Shown piece by piece: positions 16,893-26,126 of a DNA stretch of 64,000 bases; positions within the stretch are counted from its first letter, which is position 1, and each line of letters begins with the position of its first letter. The DNA is from Terribacillus saccharophilus. Its GTDB lineage: Bacteria > Bacillota > Bacilli > Bacillales > Amphibacillaceae. The notes under the pieces were generated by a model, which saw nothing but the letters and a program-made list of their open reading frames with translations, was not told the origin of the DNA and ran no database searches. A program made the translations under genes and the position numbers. The stretch covers positions 1 through 64,000 of the forward strand of contig NZ_NPBD01000016.1 of assembly GCF_002272745.1 (NCBI RefSeq). Direction: 5' to 3'.

Positions 16893-18202
16893 TATTTACC
16901 CAGTACACCCATAAGCTCCGGCAGCCATAGACTCAGTGCCGGTATATAGGCTACTGCAAGGAAAGCAAGGAACACAGGGATGTAGAACAGCAGCAATGGC
17001 TTTGTCATTTGCTCTACTGTGACATTGCCGACCTTGGATCCAATAAAGAGCACCGTTCCAACCGGCGGTGTAATCGTACCGATAGCAAGTCCCATCGACA
17101 TGATTGTACCGAAATGGACAGGATCAACACCGAACTCCAACGCCACCGGCAGCAGGATAGGCGTAAAAATCAGCAAGGCTGGTGCGATATCCATGAAGGT
17201 TCCGACAAGCAATAGAATCAGGATAATTATCAGCATTAGTACTGCTGCATTACCACTGAAATCGAGTATACCGGACGAAAGCATCTGCGGCAGCTTGGAG
17301 TACGATAGAATCCAGGACATAGCTCCTGAAGCTCCAATCAACAGCAGGATAACACCCGAGAACATGACTGTATCACGAAGAATCACCGGGATATCCTTCC
17401 ATTTAAGGCTACGGTAAATCAAGCTCAGCACCACTGCATAGAGGATTGCTACAGCTGCTCCTTCTGTTGCCGTAAAGACTCCAAAGGAAATTCCGCCGAT
17501 CACGACTACAATCAGCATCAGACTCGGAATGGCATCCAAAACAACTTTGGCAGCCTGCGAGAAACGTATTGGTTCAGATACTGCATAGCCTTTCCTTTTT
17601 GCAACTATGTAAGCAGTAACCATAATCAAGACAGACATCAGAATTCCTGGCAAATAACCGGCTATGAATAATGCCCCAATTGATGTTCCTCCGCTGAGGA
17701 CAGAATACAAGATCGGGGTGCCACTAGGCGGGATAATCAAACCGGCTGGTGCAGAAGCTACGTTGACGGCTGCTGAATATGATGGATCATAGCCTTCTTT
17801 CTTCTGCATTGGCGCCATGATTTTACCCATTGTCGCAGCAGAAGCAATGGCAGAACCAGATAGAGCTCCGAAAAGCGTATTCCCGATGACGTTTGTGTGC
17901 GCCAAGGAACCAGGAAGTCGTCCTGCCAACAGCTTGGCCAAATTGATTAGACGCAAAGCGATGCCGCCTGTATTCATGATGCTTCCTGCCAATGTAAAGA
18001 AGACAAGAGATAACAAGACAAAGCTGTCTATCCCAGCGACAAATTGCTGCGAAACGACCATTAATATCTCATCAAATGGCAGCAGCATCGCTCCAGCTGC
18101 CAACGATGACAAGCCAATGCTAATTGCGATAGGAACACCGAAGAAAATCAAGAGAAAGAATAAAGCGAACAAGACGATCCCTGCAAGAACGACACTCGTC
18201 AT
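16892..18202 (-). CDS. dctM: TRAP transporter large permease (DctM)
   Basis: A 436-residue, roughly 12-helix membrane subunit of a tripartite ATP-independent periplasmic-type transporter, which couples solute uptake to the Na+ gradient. Family motifs are FFTLAGSIMNTGGIALRLINLA, GNTLFGALSGSAIASAATMG, IIPPSGTPILYSVLSGGTSIGALFIAGYLPG and the C-terminal GTITPPVGTVLF. It is the last gene of dctP-dctQ-dctM; its ATG overlaps the dctQ stop (ATGA), indicating translational coupling. Confidence 0.93.
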   Translation of the reverse strand: MTSVVLAGIVLFALFFLLIFFGVPIAISIGLSSLAAGAMLLPFDEILMVVSQQFVAGIDSFVLLSLVFFTLAGSIMNTGGIALRLINLAKLLAGRLPGSLAHTNVIGNTLFGALSGSAIASAATMGKIMAPMQKKEGYDPSYSAAVNVASAPAGLIIPPSGTPILYSVLSGGTSIGALFIAGYLPGILMSVLIMVTAYIVAKRKGYAVSEPIRFSQAAKVVLDAIPSLMLIVVVIGGISFGVFTATEGAAVAILYAVVLSLIYRSLKWKDIPVILRDTVMFSGVILLLIGASGAMSWILSYSKLPQMLSSGILDFSGNAAVLMLIIILILLLVGTFMDIAPALLIFTPILLPVALEFGVDPVHFGTIMSMGLAIGTITPPVGTVLFIGSKVGNVTVEQMTKPLLLFYIPVFLAFLAVAYIPALSLWLPELMGVLGK

Positions 18203-18690
18203 GCTGCATCCCTCCCTCTAGCCGCTTCTTTACGTGCCATCAGTCGGTTCGTGACTATGTAATACACACTCAGTACGCCAGACAATGGCAATGCAGCATA
18301 TACATAGCCCATCGGCAGACCGAGAACCGGTGAAGTCTGCGTCATGGATGCAAGCATCAGCTGTGTCCCGCCAACAATAAAGACAATCACCATGAACACT
18401 AGTACTGTCACTTCAATAATAAGCTCAGCAGCTTTTTTATCCTTTGCATGTTTCCATTTGGACATCAAGAACGTTAGTGCAATGTGCTCTTTCACCCCGA
18501 AAGCATAACTGGCTCCAAGCAATCCGACCCAGATGAAGGAAAATCGCAGCACCTCTTCTGTGAAAACGCTCGGATTCTGCAGGACAAATCGAGTGAAGAC
18601 CTGCCATATTGCACCTGCGACTAAGAAGACGGTTAGCGTACAAGTCACGAGCAAAATACATCTATCAACCCAATACCGTACTTTTTCCAC
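18199..18690 (-). CDS. dctQ: TRAP transporter small permease (DctQ)
   Basis: A 163-residue, four-helix small membrane subunit. Helices lie near 12-32, 47-65, 85-107 and 128-147, with the family motifs WQVFTRFVLQNPSVFTEEVLRFSFIW and GASYAFGVKEHIALTFL. The start is a GTG with GAGGAG nine bases upstream. It lies between dctP and dctM in one operon. Confidence 0.9.
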   Translation of the reverse strand: MEKVRYWVDRCILLVTCTLTVFLVAGAIWQVFTRFVLQNPSVFTEEVLRFSFIWVGLLGASYAFGVKEHIALTFLMSKWKHAKDKKAAELIIEVTVLVFMVIVFIVGGTQLMLASMTQTSPVLGLPMGYVYAALPLSGVLSVYYIVTNRLMARKEAARGRDAA

Positions 18691-18710
18691 CTTGTTCAGC
18701 TCCTCTTCAT

Positions 18711-19721
18711 TTACTGTAACGCCTCGATGTCATCCAGCACTTTCGCAACTTCCGGGTCTTCTCGTCTTTCTTCGATCAGCGGCTGCACTAATTCCTTGAA
18801 AGGCTCCTGATCAAGCTCATTAAAGGTAACTCCCATTTCATCTTCTGCTTGCTTAATACTTTCTTCGATCAGCTGATTCCAACGCGCATTGTGATTCTCC
18901 GAAGAAATTGCAGCAGACTCTTCTACTGCTTGCTGCTGCTCCGGACTCAGACTATCCCATGTCTTCTCACTCATAATGAGAAAATCCGGAATGCGTGTAT
19001 GTTCATCGTAAGAAAAGTATTTAGCTACCTCACCATGGTTTGCATCGGTAAGTGCAATCGGACTACTTTCTGCTCCGTCAATGACGCCTTGCTGTAGCCC
19101 TGTATATACTTCCGGTGCAGGAAGTGGTGTTGGAGACGCACCAAGAAGTTCCATCGTTCGAATTGATGTTGTATTCGTCATCGTACGTATTTTCAGTCCA
19201 TGCAAGTCTTCCGGCTTCTCAATCGGTGTGTCTGCGGTATAAAAGCTCCTTGCACCAGCATCGTAATAAGCGATACCATGCAAACCGATAGCCTCCAGCT
19301 CTTCGTATAAGTTTTTCACAATATCTGACTGCATAACTCGTTTGAAATGCTCCTCATCTTCGAATACATAAGGCAAACTGAAAACAGAGAAATCAGAGTA
19401 AAAGCTCTCCAGCACTCCGCCATTCACTTTAGCCATATCGACTACCCCATTCTGGACAAGCTCCAGCATTACCCTTTCGTCACCAAGCCCGCCTTCCGTA
19501 TAAATATCTGTCGTCAATACACCGTCTGTACGCTGCTCCAGCTCCCCGCTGAATTCCTCCAGACTCGCATAAACAGGACTATTTGGATTATGGATATGCC
19601 CCATCGTCAGCTCTCTCGTCTCCTGGCCAGCAGCATCTGTAGCCGGAGCGACAACCATCAGCACACCTATGCTAAGCAGTAGAACAGCAAGAATTAGCCA
19701 CGTCGTTTTCGCTCGATTCAT
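18711..19721 (-). CDS. dctP: TRAP transporter substrate-binding protein (DctP)
   Basis: A 336-residue extracytoplasmic solute receptor. It has an N-terminal signal segment (TWLILAVLLLSIGVLMVVAPA) without a lipobox cysteine, so it may stay membrane-anchored. Family motifs include MGHIHNPNSPVYASLEEF, EGGLGDERVMLELVQNG, GLKIRTMTN and PLPAPEVYTGLQQGVIDGAE; the Arg in KIRTMTN usually clamps a carboxylate. The ligand is therefore probably a sugar acid or other organic acid, consistent with the dehydrogenases upstream. GGAGGGTG precedes the ATG. Confidence 0.9.
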   Translation of the reverse strand: MNRAKTTWLILAVLLLSIGVLMVVAPATDAAGQETRELTMGHIHNPNSPVYASLEEFSGELEQRTDGVLTTDIYTEGGLGDERVMLELVQNGVVDMAKVNGGVLESFYSDFSVFSLPYVFEDEEHFKRVMQSDIVKNLYEELEAIGLHGIAYYDAGARSFYTADTPIEKPEDLHGLKIRTMTNTTSIRTMELLGASPTPLPAPEVYTGLQQGVIDGAESSPIALTDANHGEVAKYFSYDEHTRIPDFLIMSEKTWDSLSPEQQQAVEESAAISSENHNARWNQLIEESIKQAEDEMGVTFNELDQEPFKELVQPLIEERREDPEVAKVLDDIEALQ

Positions 19722-19743
19722 GTTTCACCCTCCAAAAGGTTTT

Positions 19744-19758
19744 ATAAAGCGCTTACAA
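19744..19758 (-). promoter_or_regulatory. cre box (CcpA site) upstream of dctPQM
   Basis: TTGTAAGCGCTTTAT on the minus strand matches the catabolite-responsive element consensus at the central GTAAGCGCTT core. It lies between the Gfo/Idh genes and dctP, so glucose should repress the transporter genes. No promoter was clearly resolved around it. Confidence 0.72.
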
Positions 19759-19782
19759 ATTACAACGTTCAGCAGGATGTGA

Positions 19783-20973
19783 TCAGACGCTTCCTTTCTG
19801 GAGTGTCAGAACCACATCAGCCTGTTTTGCGGGTTTGCTCCACGGTATTTGTAATTCATGCGGCAGCTTTCCACTCATAAAACACGCATTCATCGTCTGT
19901 TCTAAATCGATGACTGTTTGAAGCTTACCTGCCATTTGTTTGATTGCTTCTTTGGGGAAAGGCTGCCCAGTCGGGATATTCTTGTGCAATGCTTCAATAA
20001 TCGCCGCATGACCTAACGCGGTCTCATATGTGCACGGAATGTCCCTGCCATCTGTAAGTGCAGCGATGCAATAATCCAATTTATTCAGGTGATTTGCCTG
20101 CGGATTTCCATAGATCTTTTCCTGACTATCATCCGTATATGCCGTGACGATGCCCTGATTGAGATCACAATCATAAACAATATAGCCTTTTTCAAAAGTG
20201 TATAAGAATTGAGGACCTTGCTCTGTTGCCGTTGCATGAGATCCATAAAAAAGCAGCTCACAATCAGATTCCGTTTGCAGACGGATGGCACATGTATCAA
20301 AGGTTTCGATATCGTTTGCCCGATACAGTTCTGCTTCCAGGCGTTTGACTCTCACTGTTTCTTGCAGCTCATGTCCGAGCACGAAAAGCATATTATGGAT
20401 GAAGTGAGCAGCTGCATTATTGGCTACACTATCACGTATTTGCCGTCCATCCTGTGCCATCAGCTTCCCCGACCAAGATGAACGGGAGAAATATGCTTCA
20501 TCTCGCGGCCACAGCACCATTGTTTTCATCTGCTTCGGCTTCCCATAGAGTCCTTTCTGTATATCTTTCTTAAGCTCTAAAATTGGGTTAGTGAACGACC
20601 AGTTGAAACCAATCGCAGCCCACTTCCCTGATTCCGAAATAGCCTGCTCCCACTTCACTTGATCCCGCATATCGGCAAAAATCGGTTTTTCGCAAAGAAC
20701 ATTTGAGCCATGTCGTAACGCAAAGATCGCCTGCTCTGTATGCAAATGAATAGGTGTGGCGATGATGGCTAGATCCGCTTGATTGTTTTGATAGAAGACG
20801 TCCAGCGCAGAAAATATCGGGATTCCACGCTGCTTTACTTGTTCCAAAAGACTGCTTTTCTCCGGATGGATTTCCACGATACCAGCGAATGTGATGTCCT
20901 CCCGCTTCAGCAATGCATCCAAGTAATGCTCACCGTATCCATTCATCCCAATTAGAACGATAGCTTGCTTCAT
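19783..20973 (-). CDS. Gfo/Idh/MocA family oxidoreductase (A)
   Basis: A 396-residue NAD(P)-dependent sugar or polyol dehydrogenase. The Rossmann part begins IVLIGMNGYGEHYLDAL, and the signature lysine motif is intact (NVLCEKPIFADM, near residue 98). The C-terminal alpha/beta domain would bind the substrate. The frame continues to 21087, but the ATG at 20973 overlaps the stop of gene B as ATGA and has AGGGGA upstream, so translation is coupled. It is the last enzyme gene before the cre box and TRAP genes. Confidence 0.85.
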   Translation of the reverse strand: MKQAIVLIGMNGYGEHYLDALLKREDITFAGIVEIHPEKSSLLEQVKQRGIPIFSALDVFYQNNQADLAIIATPIHLHTEQAIFALRHGSNVLCEKPIFADMRDQVKWEQAISESGKWAAIGFNWSFTNPILELKKDIQKGLYGKPKQMKTMVLWPRDEAYFSRSSWSGKLMAQDGRQIRDSVANNAAAHFIHNMLFVLGHELQETVRVKRLEAELYRANDIETFDTCAIRLQTESDCELLFYGSHATATEQGPQFLYTFEKGYIVYDCDLNQGIVTAYTDDSQEKIYGNPQANHLNKLDYCIAALTDGRDIPCTYETALGHAAIIEALHKNIPTGQPFPKEAIKQMAGKLQTVIDLEQTMNACFMSGKLPHELQIPWSKPAKQADVVLTLQKGSV

Positions 20974-22064
20974 TGCTTTTCCCCTGCCTTTGTCAGGCTG
21001 ATTGCCTGCTCCTGTGCCTGGATTGCCAGAGCCGCAGCCTGGAAAGTATGTTCCTGACTCATTGCTGATTCCGTCCCCTGCTGACAATCAGTAATTAATT
21101 GTCTGAAATACGGAACTCCTATCTTTCCTTTAGCCGAAAAATACACTTCCTCCTTTTCCGTTACTACATAAAGATGATCCCCTTCTGCCGAGCGTGCTAA
21201 ATCCGTGTATTTTCGCAGTTCCACAAACCCGTTTGTGCCGTGCAGCACCGTTCGTCCATCTCCCCAAACCCGAAGTCCATCAGGTGTGAACCAGTCCACA
21301 CGAAAATACTGGCTGACACCTGTGTTCGTAACAAGTGTTGCATCTCCGAAATCCTGCCATGAACCAAATTGTGGATGGGCATAATTTGCTACCTTACTAT
21401 GCAGTACCTCTGCTTCTTTACTTCTTGCATAATGAAGCAGCTGCTCAATCTGGTGACTACCAATATCACAAAGAATACCGCCATTTTTCTGCGGATCGAA
21501 AAACCAATCCGGCCTTGTGCCTGCCTGCAACCGGTGCGGCCCCGAACCAGTGAGCTGATAAAGTTCTCCAATCAACCCCTCTTGTACAATATTATCTGCC
21601 AGCACCGCTGCTTCCACAGCCAACCGTTCACTATAAAATACAGCCCATTTCTTTCCTGTACGGCGCACTGCTTCCTCAGCTGCATGCAATTGAGATAGCT
21701 TTATAAAAGGTGCCTTTGCTGAAAGGAAATGCTTATTATGCTCCAGCACTTGAATTCCTAAGGTTCCGCGCTCGGATGGCACAATGCTTGTTGCCACCAA
21801 ATCCACTTCGCTATGCAGGATCTGCGATAGCTCTGAGACAACGTTTCCTGTTCTGAATTTGTGGTGAAGAGCATTTGCCTGATCGTGATTCCTGTCATAG
21901 ATGTGCATCAGCTGTGCTCCTGCATCCAAGAGTCCTTGCACCATACTGTAGATATGCGGATGATCCAGCCCCGCAACAGAAAAAGAGAAAGGTGCTATTA
22001 TCTCAGTGTCAGCTGCTTTTGCTGCTTCTTGAGCCAATTCCTCCAATTGATTCAGCAGTGCCAT
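20970..22064 (-). CDS. Gfo/Idh/MocA family oxidoreductase (B), atypical active-site motif
   Basis: A 364-residue member of the glucose-fructose oxidoreductase family with a divergent N-terminal half. An extra 25 residues precede the nucleotide-binding strand SFSVAGLDHPHIYSMVQGLL, and the usual EKP motif reads FLSAKAPF (near residue 115): the lysine is kept but the acidic residue is lost. The C-terminal half has the conserved GGILCDIGSHQIEQLLHY block (the histidine is a common catalytic residue). It may be a dehydrogenase with altered chemistry or an isomerase-like member. AAAGGGGAG precedes the ATG; it lies 15 bp after the isomerase gene. Confidence 0.82.
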   Translation of the reverse strand: MALLNQLEELAQEAAKAADTEIIAPFSFSVAGLDHPHIYSMVQGLLDAGAQLMHIYDRNHDQANALHHKFRTGNVVSELSQILHSEVDLVATSIVPSERGTLGIQVLEHNKHFLSAKAPFIKLSQLHAAEEAVRRTGKKWAVFYSERLAVEAAVLADNIVQEGLIGELYQLTGSGPHRLQAGTRPDWFFDPQKNGGILCDIGSHQIEQLLHYARSKEAEVLHSKVANYAHPQFGSWQDFGDATLVTNTGVSQYFRVDWFTPDGLRVWGDGRTVLHGTNGFVELRKYTDLARSAEGDHLYVVTEKEEVYFSAKGKIGVPYFRQLITDCQQGTESAMSQEHTFQAAALAIQAQEQAISLTKAGEKQ

Positions 22065-22079
22065 TGTTCAGCTCCCCTT

Positions 22080-22898
22080 TTATACATGTGCCTGATAGCA
22101 TTGCTTCATTTGATGAAGCACTTCATCGCCTGGCTGATCCCATATCTCCTGATTGATGATTTCCACCTCAATAGGTCCTAGATAGCCCGCTTCCTCCACC
22201 ATGCTGCGCATCTCGCGCAAATTGATGACTCCATCTCCCATCATGGCTCGCCCTTTGAACATATCCTTCATCGGCACCTTCCAATCTGACACATGGAAGC
22301 CTAGTATCTTACCCTTAGCTCGATCAATCTGGCTACGCAGCTCCGGATCCCACCATACATGAAAGGCATCCACCACAACCCCAAGATGATCGGATTGCAG
22401 CTTCTCCGCTAAAGTATTGGCTTGACCTAGTGTATTGATAACAGAACGATCAGCTGCATACATCGGATGAAGAGGCTCGATTCCAAGCTTTACACCCATC
22501 TCTTCCGCATAAGGAAGGATCGCATCTATTCCTGCCTCCACCCATTGACGGGCCTGAGCGATATTTTTGTCAGCAGCCGGACCGCAAACGAGTACCAGTA
22601 CATCTGTCCCCAATGCCTTCGCATCTTCTATTGCGCGTTTGTTATCATCTATACGCTGCTGCCTCTCACTCTCTGTAGCTGCTGGAAACATGCCGCCCCG
22701 ACATAGGCTGGACACGCGCAAGCCGTATTCCGTCAACAGCTTTTTCGCTTCTTTTAAACCGATTTCCTCCAGCTTATGCCGCCAAATAGATATCCAGTGG
22801 ATATCATGACGGGCACAGCCTTGGATTGCTTCGGTCAGTGACCAGTTTTCCGTCGTAATCTGATTCAGACTAAGAAGCTGCAAATTGGCTCTTGTCAT
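22080..22898 (-). CDS. Sugar phosphate isomerase/epimerase family protein (xylose-isomerase-like TIM barrel)
   Basis: A 272-residue AP-endonuclease-2/xylose-isomerase-type barrel. Metal ligands expected for the fold can be placed: the Glu in KLGIEPLHP (strand 5), the Asp and His in GVVVDAFHVWWDPE, the His in ILGFHVSDW, and the Glu in IEVEIIN near the C terminus. Relatives isomerise, epimerise or hydrate keto-sugars and cyclitol derivatives. Its start overlaps the stop of the DUF993 gene. Together with the Gfo/Idh enzymes it suggests oxidation of a sugar followed by isomerisation. Confidence 0.86.
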   Translation of the reverse strand: MTRANLQLLSLNQITTENWSLTEAIQGCARHDIHWISIWRHKLEEIGLKEAKKLLTEYGLRVSSLCRGGMFPAATESERQQRIDDNKRAIEDAKALGTDVLVLVCGPAADKNIAQARQWVEAGIDAILPYAEEMGVKLGIEPLHPMYAADRSVINTLGQANTLAEKLQSDHLGVVVDAFHVWWDPELRSQIDRAKGKILGFHVSDWKVPMKDMFKGRAMMGDGVINLREMRSMVEEAGYLGPIEVEIINQEIWDQPGDEVLHQMKQCYQAHV

Positions 22899-24070
22899 GA
22901 CATCACCTTCTGCTCAATACCAGCAAGCTTCAATACGAGCTGCATTCGTTCTGCAGCAAGCGCTGGATCCACTAGGACTCCCGCTTGATCAGCAAGTCTG
23001 AATAGCTCACTCAAATGGAGAACAGACCGGGCTCCTTCTGCACCGCCGATCATCCGGAAATGTGATTGATACCCATTCAAATATGCCAGGAAAACAACAC
23101 CTGTTTTGTAGGCGTATGTTGGTGTTTCAAAGATATGCCTTGCAAGCGGTACCGTCTTATCGAAGATATCCCGGTACTGGTCCGGATCATCAGCATCCAG
23201 TGCGCGCAGTGCCTCTGAAGCAGCTGGTGCAATCGCATCAAAGATACCGAGCAACGCATGGCTATATTGCTCTCCATCACCTTGAATCAGCTCTGGATAA
23301 TTAAAATCATCTCCTGTATACATCCGAACCGATGCCGGAAGCTTTGCTCGCATCTCGATTTCTTTGTCCTTATCGAGTAGAGAAATCTTAATACCGTCGA
23401 TTTTTCCTTCGTACTGATGAATCAATTCCAAACAGTCGTCCATCGCACGGCTGATGGTTTCCGATCCCCAGTAGCCAGTCAATTTCGGATCGAACATCGG
23501 CCCAAGCCAATGTAGGATAACCGGTTTCTGCACTCCGTCAAGCACATGCCCGTATACGTCCTTGTAATCCGCTGCAGATCGTGCACTGGCAGCCAGCGCG
23601 CGGCTAGCCATCAAGATGATCTGACTTCCGGTACCTTCTACGAATGTGCATTGCTCTTCGTAAGCCTGCTTAATCTCCGACATCGTATACGTACTGTCAG
23701 CCGGCAAATGATCTGTCCCGGCTCCAGAAGCAAGCAATGCTTTCTCTTTTTTCGCTTCCTCTGCACTTATAGAAATCAATTCCTTTGCCATCTCATATGT
23801 GAGCCCCATGCCTCGCTGCGCTGTATCCATTGCTTCTGCTACGCCGAAACCAAGCTTCCACAGCGCTTTCCGATAATCTAAAGTTGCATCCCAATCAACC
23901 GCCCCGCCTAAGATAGGGTGTGCTTCAGATTGCGTATCCGCAACGACATGAGCAGCAGAATAGGCTGTTCTTGTCCGGAAGGCTCCTTCTGTCGGGTAAG
24001 TGGAAGCTGGATGGACCAGTGTGTATGCCTCTAATGAACGGCCTTGCTTCGGTAAAAGAATCGTTGTCAT
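22895..24070 (-). CDS. DUF993 protein, dihydrodipicolinate-synthase-like aldolase
   Basis: About 391 residues of the DUF993 family, a distant branch of the N-acetylneuraminate lyase/DHDPS TIM barrels. Conserved stretches include GAVDWDATLDYRKALWKLGFGVAEAMDTAQRG and VILHWLGPMFDPKLTGYWG. A lysine in the barrel strand GKIDGIKISLLDKDKE (near residue 225) is in the place expected for the Schiff-base residue, and MYTGDDFNYPELI follows. A retro-aldol step on a keto-sugar is a plausible role, but no reaction is proven for the family as far as I know. The start at 24070 is chosen for its AGGAGGAAG site; the frame extends upstream without support. Confidence 0.83.
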   Translation of the reverse strand: MTTILLPKQGRSLEAYTLVHPASTYPTEGAFRTRTAYSAAHVVADTQSEAHPILGGAVDWDATLDYRKALWKLGFGVAEAMDTAQRGMGLTYEMAKELISISAEEAKKEKALLASGAGTDHLPADSTYTMSEIKQAYEEQCTFVEGTGSQIILMASRALAASARSAADYKDVYGHVLDGVQKPVILHWLGPMFDPKLTGYWGSETISRAMDDCLELIHQYEGKIDGIKISLLDKDKEIEMRAKLPASVRMYTGDDFNYPELIQGDGEQYSHALLGIFDAIAPAASEALRALDADDPDQYRDIFDKTVPLARHIFETPTYAYKTGVVFLAYLNGYQSHFRMIGGAEGARSVLHLSELFRLADQAGVLVDPALAAERMQLVLKLAGIEQKVMS

Positions 24071-24083
24071 GCTGCTTCCTCCT

Positions 24084-25235
24084 TTATACTTCCAGACTCG
24101 GAACAGTGACCCATTTCTTCTCGCGCCATGCTTCCAGCCCCAGATCTGACAGCTGGGTACCTTTCGCGCCCTCCAGCAAGTCCCAAGGGAATGCTGCATC
24201 TTCTTCCACATGCTTCAAAAACAGCTCCCATTGAATCTTGAATCCATTATCATACGTACGATTCTCCGGCAATGCCTCCCACTGGGAACGGAAGTCAATT
24301 GCATTGGGTATATCCGGATTCCACACAGGCTTCGGTGTAGTAACACGATGCTGTACCTTGCAATCTCGCAGACCAGCTACTGCACTTCCCAGCGTCCCAT
24401 CCACTTGGAAGGTAACTAGATCATCTCGGTCAACTCTTGTTGTCCAAGAGGAGTTTGCCTGTACAACTCTCCCGTTCTTAAGAGCAAAAATTGCATATGC
24501 CGCATCATCTGCTGTTGCTTTATAGCGATTACCCGCTTCATCCACCCGGTACGGGATATGTGTTGCTCCAAGGCAAGTCAGACTGTCAATTTCACCAAAA
24601 AGATGGTCGATGACATACCGCCAGTGCGCGAACATATCAACAATGATACCGCCGCCGTCTTCGGCTCGGTAATTCCAGCTCGGACGCTGTGCTTCCTGCC
24701 AATCGCCTTCGAATACCCAATAGCCAAAGTCCAGCTTTACAGACAGGATCTCCCCAAAGTAATCGCTATCGATTAAGTGCTTCAGCTTCAGCAATCCAGG
24801 CAGGAAAAGCTTATCTTGCACAACCCCATTTTTCACACCGTTCTCGCGTGCCAATCTGGCTAGTTCTAAGGATCCTTCCAAGCTAGTAGCCGTCGGTTTC
24901 TCACAATAAATATGCTTGCCTGCTTCAATTGCCTGCTTGATACTAGCTTCCCTTCGATTTGTCGTCTGTGAATCAAAATAAATCACGTTATAGTCATCGG
25001 CCAAAGCCGCCTCCAAATCCGTGCTGTAACGCTCCACATCATTCTCTCTGGCAAGTTTTGCGAGCTTCTCTTCATTCCGCCCGACAAGAATCGGATCCGG
25101 CAGCAAACGATCTCCGTTCGAAAGCAACACACCGCCTTCTGCACGAATTGCTGCGATGGATCGGATAAGATGCTGATTTGTACCCATTCTGCCTGTTACA
25201 CCGTTCATGATTATCCCAATATTCTTTGTCGCCAT
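24084..25235 (-). CDS. Gfo/Idh/MocA family oxidoreductase (C)
   Basis: A 383-residue NAD(P)-dependent dehydrogenase and first gene of the catabolic operon. The nucleotide-binding loop is unusual (IGIIMNGVTGRMGTNQHL, resembling the GxTGxMG of DapB-type folds), while the lysine motif is normal (GKHIYCEKPTATS, near residue 115). The C-terminal domain shows GGGIIVDMFAHWRYVIDHLFG. GGGAGG precedes the ATG. The DUF993 gene begins 13 bp after it, so the two are cotranscribed. The substrate is unknown. Confidence 0.87.
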   Translation of the reverse strand: MATKNIGIIMNGVTGRMGTNQHLIRSIAAIRAEGGVLLSNGDRLLPDPILVGRNEEKLAKLARENDVERYSTDLEAALADDYNVIYFDSQTTNRREASIKQAIEAGKHIYCEKPTATSLEGSLELARLARENGVKNGVVQDKLFLPGLLKLKHLIDSDYFGEILSVKLDFGYWVFEGDWQEAQRPSWNYRAEDGGGIIVDMFAHWRYVIDHLFGEIDSLTCLGATHIPYRVDEAGNRYKATADDAAYAIFALKNGRVVQANSSWTTRVDRDDLVTFQVDGTLGSAVAGLRDCKVQHRVTTPKPVWNPDIPNAIDFRSQWEALPENRTYDNGFKIQWELFLKHVEEDAAFPWDLLEGAKGTQLSDLGLEAWREKKWVTVPSLEV

Positions 25236-25267
25236 CTTTACGTCCTCCCATTATCCATATTAAGGAT

Positions 25268-25289
25268 AGTATAAGTAAAGCGTTTACAT
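25268..25289 (-). promoter_or_regulatory. cre box and -10 element upstream of the Gfo/Idh operon
   Basis: ATGTAAACGCTTTAC (25275-25289, minus strand) is a near-consensus cre box, and it is followed at 25268-25273 by a TATACT -10 element. CcpA bound here would block the promoter, giving glucose repression of the pathway. Confidence 0.72.
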
Positions 25290-25316
25290 TTTTCTTATCA
25301 TTCTTTTCTCATATTC

Positions 25317-26105
25317 TCAATTTCGGAAATCATCTGTTGTCCGCCTATAAACATTCGGTGTTACACCGACATATTTTTTAAAGACACGATAAAATGTCGA
25401 GACCGCTTCAAAACCAACTTCAAAGCAGATAGAAACAATTTCTCTGTCAGATTCACGCAGCATCTTCTTCACCTTCAGCAGCCGTACCTCTGTCAGGAAC
25501 TGATAAGGAGTCGTATCATACATTTCTTTAAAAATCTGATTCATGTACCGGCTGCTTACACCAGCTTTGGCTGCAACTTCTTCCATACTGGCAATCTCAA
25601 AATATCGTGTTTCCAAGTGATGCTTTAGCCACTTCGCCCGCCTTGTATTTGTATCCTGCGTTGTATCTTCCTGTTGCATGATAGCAAGCTGATAAAGCAC
25701 TTGAGCAAGCAGGAGCTTCAATCCCATTGCATGAATCGGATGGTTCTGGGATTGTTCGAATAGCATCTTCCGCAGAAGCTGACGAAGCTCACTGCTTTCG
25801 AACAGAGATAGGTTTAACACCCGAGATACTACGAACACTGGCTCGACAAGATAAGAAACGACGTCGTCTGTCAAATGTCGGATATCGAATTCTAGCACGA
25901 GCACCGTCATCTTCGAATGAGCTTGAATAGCATGCTCTGTATGCGGAGAGATGAGCATGATACTGTCAGGCAGAAGCTCCTGGCTCCTCATATCTAATTC
26001 ACATTCCCCTTCTCCATCCAGGACATATAACAACTGATGTGTGTCATGCTGATGCCTGGCAACCTCATTCTTTTCCTGATGTTTATTTTCATAAAGTCTG
26101 ATCAT
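25317..26105 (-). CDS. AraC-family transcriptional regulator with cupin sensor domain
   Basis: A 262-residue regulator. The N-terminal 120 residues form a cupin-like ligand-binding domain (HQHDTHQLLYVLDGEGECEL); residues about 165-260 are the two helix-turn-helix AraC DNA-binding domain with SMEEVAAKAGVSSRYMNQIF and EIVSICFEVGFEAVSTFYRVF. The frame extends to 26150; 26105 (MIRLYEN) is chosen because GGAGGTAAA precedes it. It lies 81 bp upstream of the Gfo/Idh/DUF993/TRAP genes on the same strand and is the likely substrate-responsive activator. Confidence 0.88.
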   Translation of the reverse strand: MIRLYENKHQEKNEVARHQHDTHQLLYVLDGEGECELDMRSQELLPDSIMLISPHTEHAIQAHSKMTVLVLEFDIRHLTDDVVSYLVEPVFVVSRVLNLSLFESSELRQLLRKMLFEQSQNHPIHAMGLKLLLAQVLYQLAIMQQEDTTQDTNTRRAKWLKHHLETRYFEIASMEEVAAKAGVSSRYMNQIFKEMYDTTPYQFLTEVRLLKVKKMLRESDREIVSICFEVGFEAVSTFYRVFKKYVGVTPNVYRRTTDDFRN

Positions 26106-26126
26106 CTTGTGTTTACCTCCATAAAA

